NCBI RefSeq assembly: GCF_002895435.1
Contig: NZ_POYJ01000004.1
Coordinates: 1-64,000 of the forward strand
Direction of reading: 5' to 3'
DNA: 64,000 nt
Source: Aquimarina sediminis
GTDB lineage: Bacteria; Bacteroidota; Bacteroidia; Flavobacteriales; Flavobacteriaceae
Shown here: positions 62,501 through 64,000 of the stretch, in pieces
Layout: each line of letters starts with the position of its first letter
Position numbering within the stretch: position 1 is the stretch's first letter
The notes under the pieces: model-generated
Databases searched by the model: none
What the model saw: the letters and a program-made list of their open reading frames with translations, nothing else
What the model was told of the DNA's origin: nothing
Program-made: the position numbers and the translations under genes

Positions 62501-64000
62501 AGAAAACTCATAAGGAGATGTTGTATCCTCTCCTAATTTTACTGGTCCATTATAAAACTCAACTTTTGTAACAGTTCCATCACTATCAGAAGCATTTGCC
62601 GTAATTGCAATAGTTGCTCCAACCGCAAAATTAGCATTGTTAGCAGGTGATGTTATATTAACTACAGGTGCTACATTTCCTCCTGGTCCTCCAGTTGCAA
62701 AAACTTCATTTATTTTGTTTACTAAAGGTGACTTCACATTAGACCATCTTTTTAGTTTTGGTCCGAATGAAGTTACAGAACCTCCAATTTCGAGATCACC
62801 ATACACTGTCCAAACTATTGTACCAGCTAATCCATTATCATTAATAAATTTGGCTTTAACTGCAATAGACTCTTCATCATCATAACTCAAAAAATACTTC
62901 CCATTAACTAAATAAGGTACTTTAGCCTCATTATCCCATTTTCTGGTCCATCCACTATTAGGAGATAGTGCTTTTTGTTTGATAAAGAAATGGTTTGGTG
63001 TACCATCATACACATTTTTAGGCCAATTCGTATAATCCGCACACGTTTCTATTGGTCCATCCGGCTGTATATTCTCAGATCTTTTTACTGTTTTTACATT
63101 AAGATCAGCATTACCTTCAGTAATCACACCTCTACCATAGAATGGTGCTCCAAAACAAATTTTATTTTTAGGAACACCTAATTCTACAAGTTTTTGTAAA
63201 GTCGATTGCCAGTTAAAAAAAGGTACTTCTGCTCCCGTATATGGATATACTGGTGCATTATGACCAGCAATGTTAGACCACCCACCATTAAAATCGTAGG
63301 TCATCATATTAAAATAATCCATGTTTGATGCTACATTAGTCCAATTAAACCCATCCAATTTTCTTGGATCAGCAGACATTGCCGACGTAATCAATTTTGT
63401 AGGACCAATGGCAGTACGTAATTCTTGTAATAACGTTTCAAAATTAGCAAAATCTGCCTGGGTTCCTGTAAAATTCATTCCTGCAAAAGGTCCAGGATAT
63501 TCCCAGTCAAGATCTATTCCATCAAATCCTGTTGCAATTAGTTTTTTACAATCCTCAATAAATTTTGCTCTTTTTACTGGATCAGCTGCCATTTCTGGAA
63601 AGTGCTTACACATACTCCATCCTCCTATTGAAGCCATAACTTTAACTCCTTTTTGGTGTGCCAATTCAAGAAGACCAGGAGCACCTGTTTCTTTATGCAA
63701 TGGTAATGGTAGTGATCCGCTTAGACCCCAAGTTGGATGTGTCCAAGTACTTCCTTGGAGCGCAACCTGAAACCCTTGAGCTTCTGCTCTTCTTTTTGCA
63801 TCTTCATTAATATATTGAATTGGGTCTATCTCTCCGAATAGAATATGCATATCCCAACTACTATATATATCTGTAAAGAATATATCTTTAGGTGCCTGGG
63901 TAACTCCTGCTTGATGAATTTTCTTATCTCTATGATCACCGCTATGTAATGATCCATCTCTTGCTACACCAAAAAACGAATAATTCAAAATAGTATACTT
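59546..64000 (-). CDS. Double-GH18 chitinase with CBM5/12 and T9SS sorting domain, N-terminus outside window
   Basis: The frame runs to the window edge with at least 1484 residues. Domain order, counted from the edge: GH18 (about 1-430, catalytic DGIDLDWE near 160-167), two Ig-like domains (about 443-630), CBM5/12 (about 634-696), two Ig-like (about 700-890), a second CBM5/12 (about 895-956), one Ig-like (about 964-1050), a second GH18 (about 1056-1375, DGLDIDLE near 1168-1175) and a type A T9SS domain (about 1390-1484). Both DxxDxDxE motifs are complete, so both units should cleave chitin. The layout resembles the F. johnsoniae ChiA chitinase. The two CBMs share WCSS, AWAYAPGTGAHW. The signal peptide lies beyond the window. 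Confidence 0.95.
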   Translation of the reverse strand, partial: KYTILNYSFFGVARDGSLHSGDHRDKKIHQAGVTQAPKDIFFTDIYSSWDMHILFGEIDPIQYINEDAKRRAEAQGFQVALQGSTWTHPTWGLSGSLPLPLHKETGAPGLLELAHQKGVKVMASIGGWSMCKHFPEMAADPVKRAKFIEDCKKLIATGFDGIDLDWEYPGPFAGMNFTGTQADFANFETLLQELRTAIGPTKLITSAMSADPRKLDGFNWTNVASNMDYFNMMTYDFNGGWSNIAGHNAPVYPYTGAEVPFFNWQSTLQKLVELGVPKNKICFGAPFYGRGVITEGNADLNVKTVKRSENIQPDGPIETCADYTNWPKNVYDGTPNHFFIKQKALSPNSGWTRKWDNEAKVPYLVNGKYFLSYDDEESIAVKAKFINDNGLAGTIVWTVYGDLEIGGSVTSFGPKLKRWSNVKSPLVNKINEVFATGGPGGNVAPVVNITSPANNANFAVGATIAITANASDSDGTVTKVEFYNGPVKLGEDTTSPYEFSWQNVAEGSYTLTAKVTDNENATGNSAAVSITVGNGPPNVPPTVSITSPNNNDTFIAGASIAITADAQDIDGAVSKVEFYNGPTKLGEDTTSPFSFTITNAAVGEYALTAKATDNENASTTSSVVSITVNSDTGGGCANIPQYVAGTSYGQDDEVQNVDQKFKCNVPGWCSSNAAWAYAPGTGAHWEQAWSKIGDCGGTNPNVSPTVNITSPANNSTFQEGTAISIAANAADSDGTVAKVEFYNGPTKLGEDTTSPYEYVWQNAAVGNYVLTAKATDNLGASTTSSAVNISVNGVNNDPPSVSITSPANNSSFDEGASISITASASDTDGTITMVEFFNNGAKIGQSASSPYSYTITNAAVGNYVLTAKATDNGSATSTSSAVSVSVTAIGGGNCNGLPQYVAGTSYSQNEEVQNVDQKFKCNIPGWCSSAAAWAYAPGTGAHWQDAWSKIGDCGGGPGGNAPVVNITSPANGATYTAGNSVTITANATDDGTVSKVEFFNGTTKLGEDTTSPYSYTITNAQAASYSLTAIATDNEANQTTSEAVTVRKKVDGGNNNLPSKILVGYWHNFNNGSTTPRLSEVSRDWDVICVAFAEPRAGSTSDMQFSPYEIYAGNTQAFIDDVATVRSRGQKVLISIGGANARVELGNETEKNEFISSMTNIINTYGFDGLDIDLEGSSLSLASGDTDFRSPTTPKIVNLIAATKAVRTKIGANRFILSMAPETAYVQGAYGNYSGIFGAYLPVIHALRDEMNYIHVQHYNTGSMFGRDGQVYQPATADFHVAMAEMLITGFPVAQTGLTFPGLRADQVAIGLPSSTQAAGSGYTSEAVVQQALDYLIKGVSYPGRSYTTSATYPSFRGLMTWSINWDLVNTSRFSSSHRAYLDGLGAPAVANRSSEVGKVFPNPLSGNMINVALDGNLSKSTGSDYFRFQIFNTNGIKVYDFQNNNLQRGEDVKSFDIGDLESGMYFYTISVSKNKTTGKIIKE

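Noticed and set aside
60702..63770. Several plus-strand frames within the chitinase gene
   Set aside because: They are reverse-strand shadows of a repeat-containing coding region; their sequences mirror the Ig-like and CBM repeats.
1..64000. tRNA, rRNA, CRISPR, insertion sequence or prophage genes
   Set aside because: I looked for typical motifs on both strands and found none that I can support; short tRNAs would need a dedicated scan to be excluded.

Overview
The window reads as chromosomal DNA of a marine member of the Flavobacteriaceae (Bacteroidetes), probably Aquimarina or a close relative; the genus is an inference. The evidence is the low G+C, the near absence of Shine-Dalgarno sequences, TAnnTTTG-type promoter boxes, several TonB-dependent receptors with CarboxypepD_reg-like N-termini, secreted enzymes ending in type IX secretion (T9SS) sorting domains, and family types common in this group (GIN/DUF2807, DUF2141, 2TM, LETM1-related). 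I saw no tRNA, rRNA, CRISPR array, transposase or phage gene.

Layout. 1-4.1 kb: a cut purple-acid-phosphatase-like gene and a large T9SS-type M36 metalloprotease. 4.7-11.7 kb: periplasmic Cu/Zn superoxide dismutase, an MDR oxidoreductase, an alpha/beta hydrolase, a LETM1-related protein, an ECF sigma factor with a membrane partner, and a type II NADH dehydrogenase. 12.0-18.4 kb: one co-directional block of TonB receptor, DUF2141 protein, TPR-like protein, LytS-type kinase with a fused 2TM domain, two free 2TM proteins, a 41-residue secreted peptide and a LytTR regulator. 18.4-25.7 kb: a gene-poor accessory patch with a tandem ~328-bp duplication (and a diverged third copy near 25.4 kb), an exact 21-bp-period array, a repeated hairpin, lipoproteins, orphan small genes and a previously unlisted double-glycine-leader, four-cysteine peptide gene (24936-25091).

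25.7-35.0 kb: acyltransferase, Nudix hydrolase, cyclophilin, then the RDD / SpoIIM / DUF4129 / DUF4350 / MoxR / DUF58 cluster. 35.1-44.0 kb: DUF2141, an OxyR with both redox cysteines, AIM24-like and DUF4442 proteins, and a PadR-PspC-GIN envelope module. 44.0-48.2 kb: thioredoxin reductase, TRIC-like channel, thioesterase, methyltransferase and a PD40 propeller protein. 48.3-57.6 kb: a probable metal or metallophore uptake block (CNGKC protein, TonB receptor, PepSY protein, second TonB receptor, DJ-1/PfpI lipoprotein, small membrane peptide, lipoprotein, OmpA-like protein). The second receptor is frameshifted in a C6 tract 11 bases before its stop; a C7 tract would restore the canonical terminal beta-strand. 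57.7-64.0 kb: a MarR-GNAT fusion behind twin palindromes, a small secreted protein, and a double-GH18 T9SS chitinase that runs off the window.

Together the genes describe a polymer-degrading (chitin, protein) marine bacterium with strong outer-membrane uptake, oxidative-stress defence and envelope-stress modules. The least explained parts are the 18.4-25.7 kb patch and its cysteine-rich GG-leader peptide.
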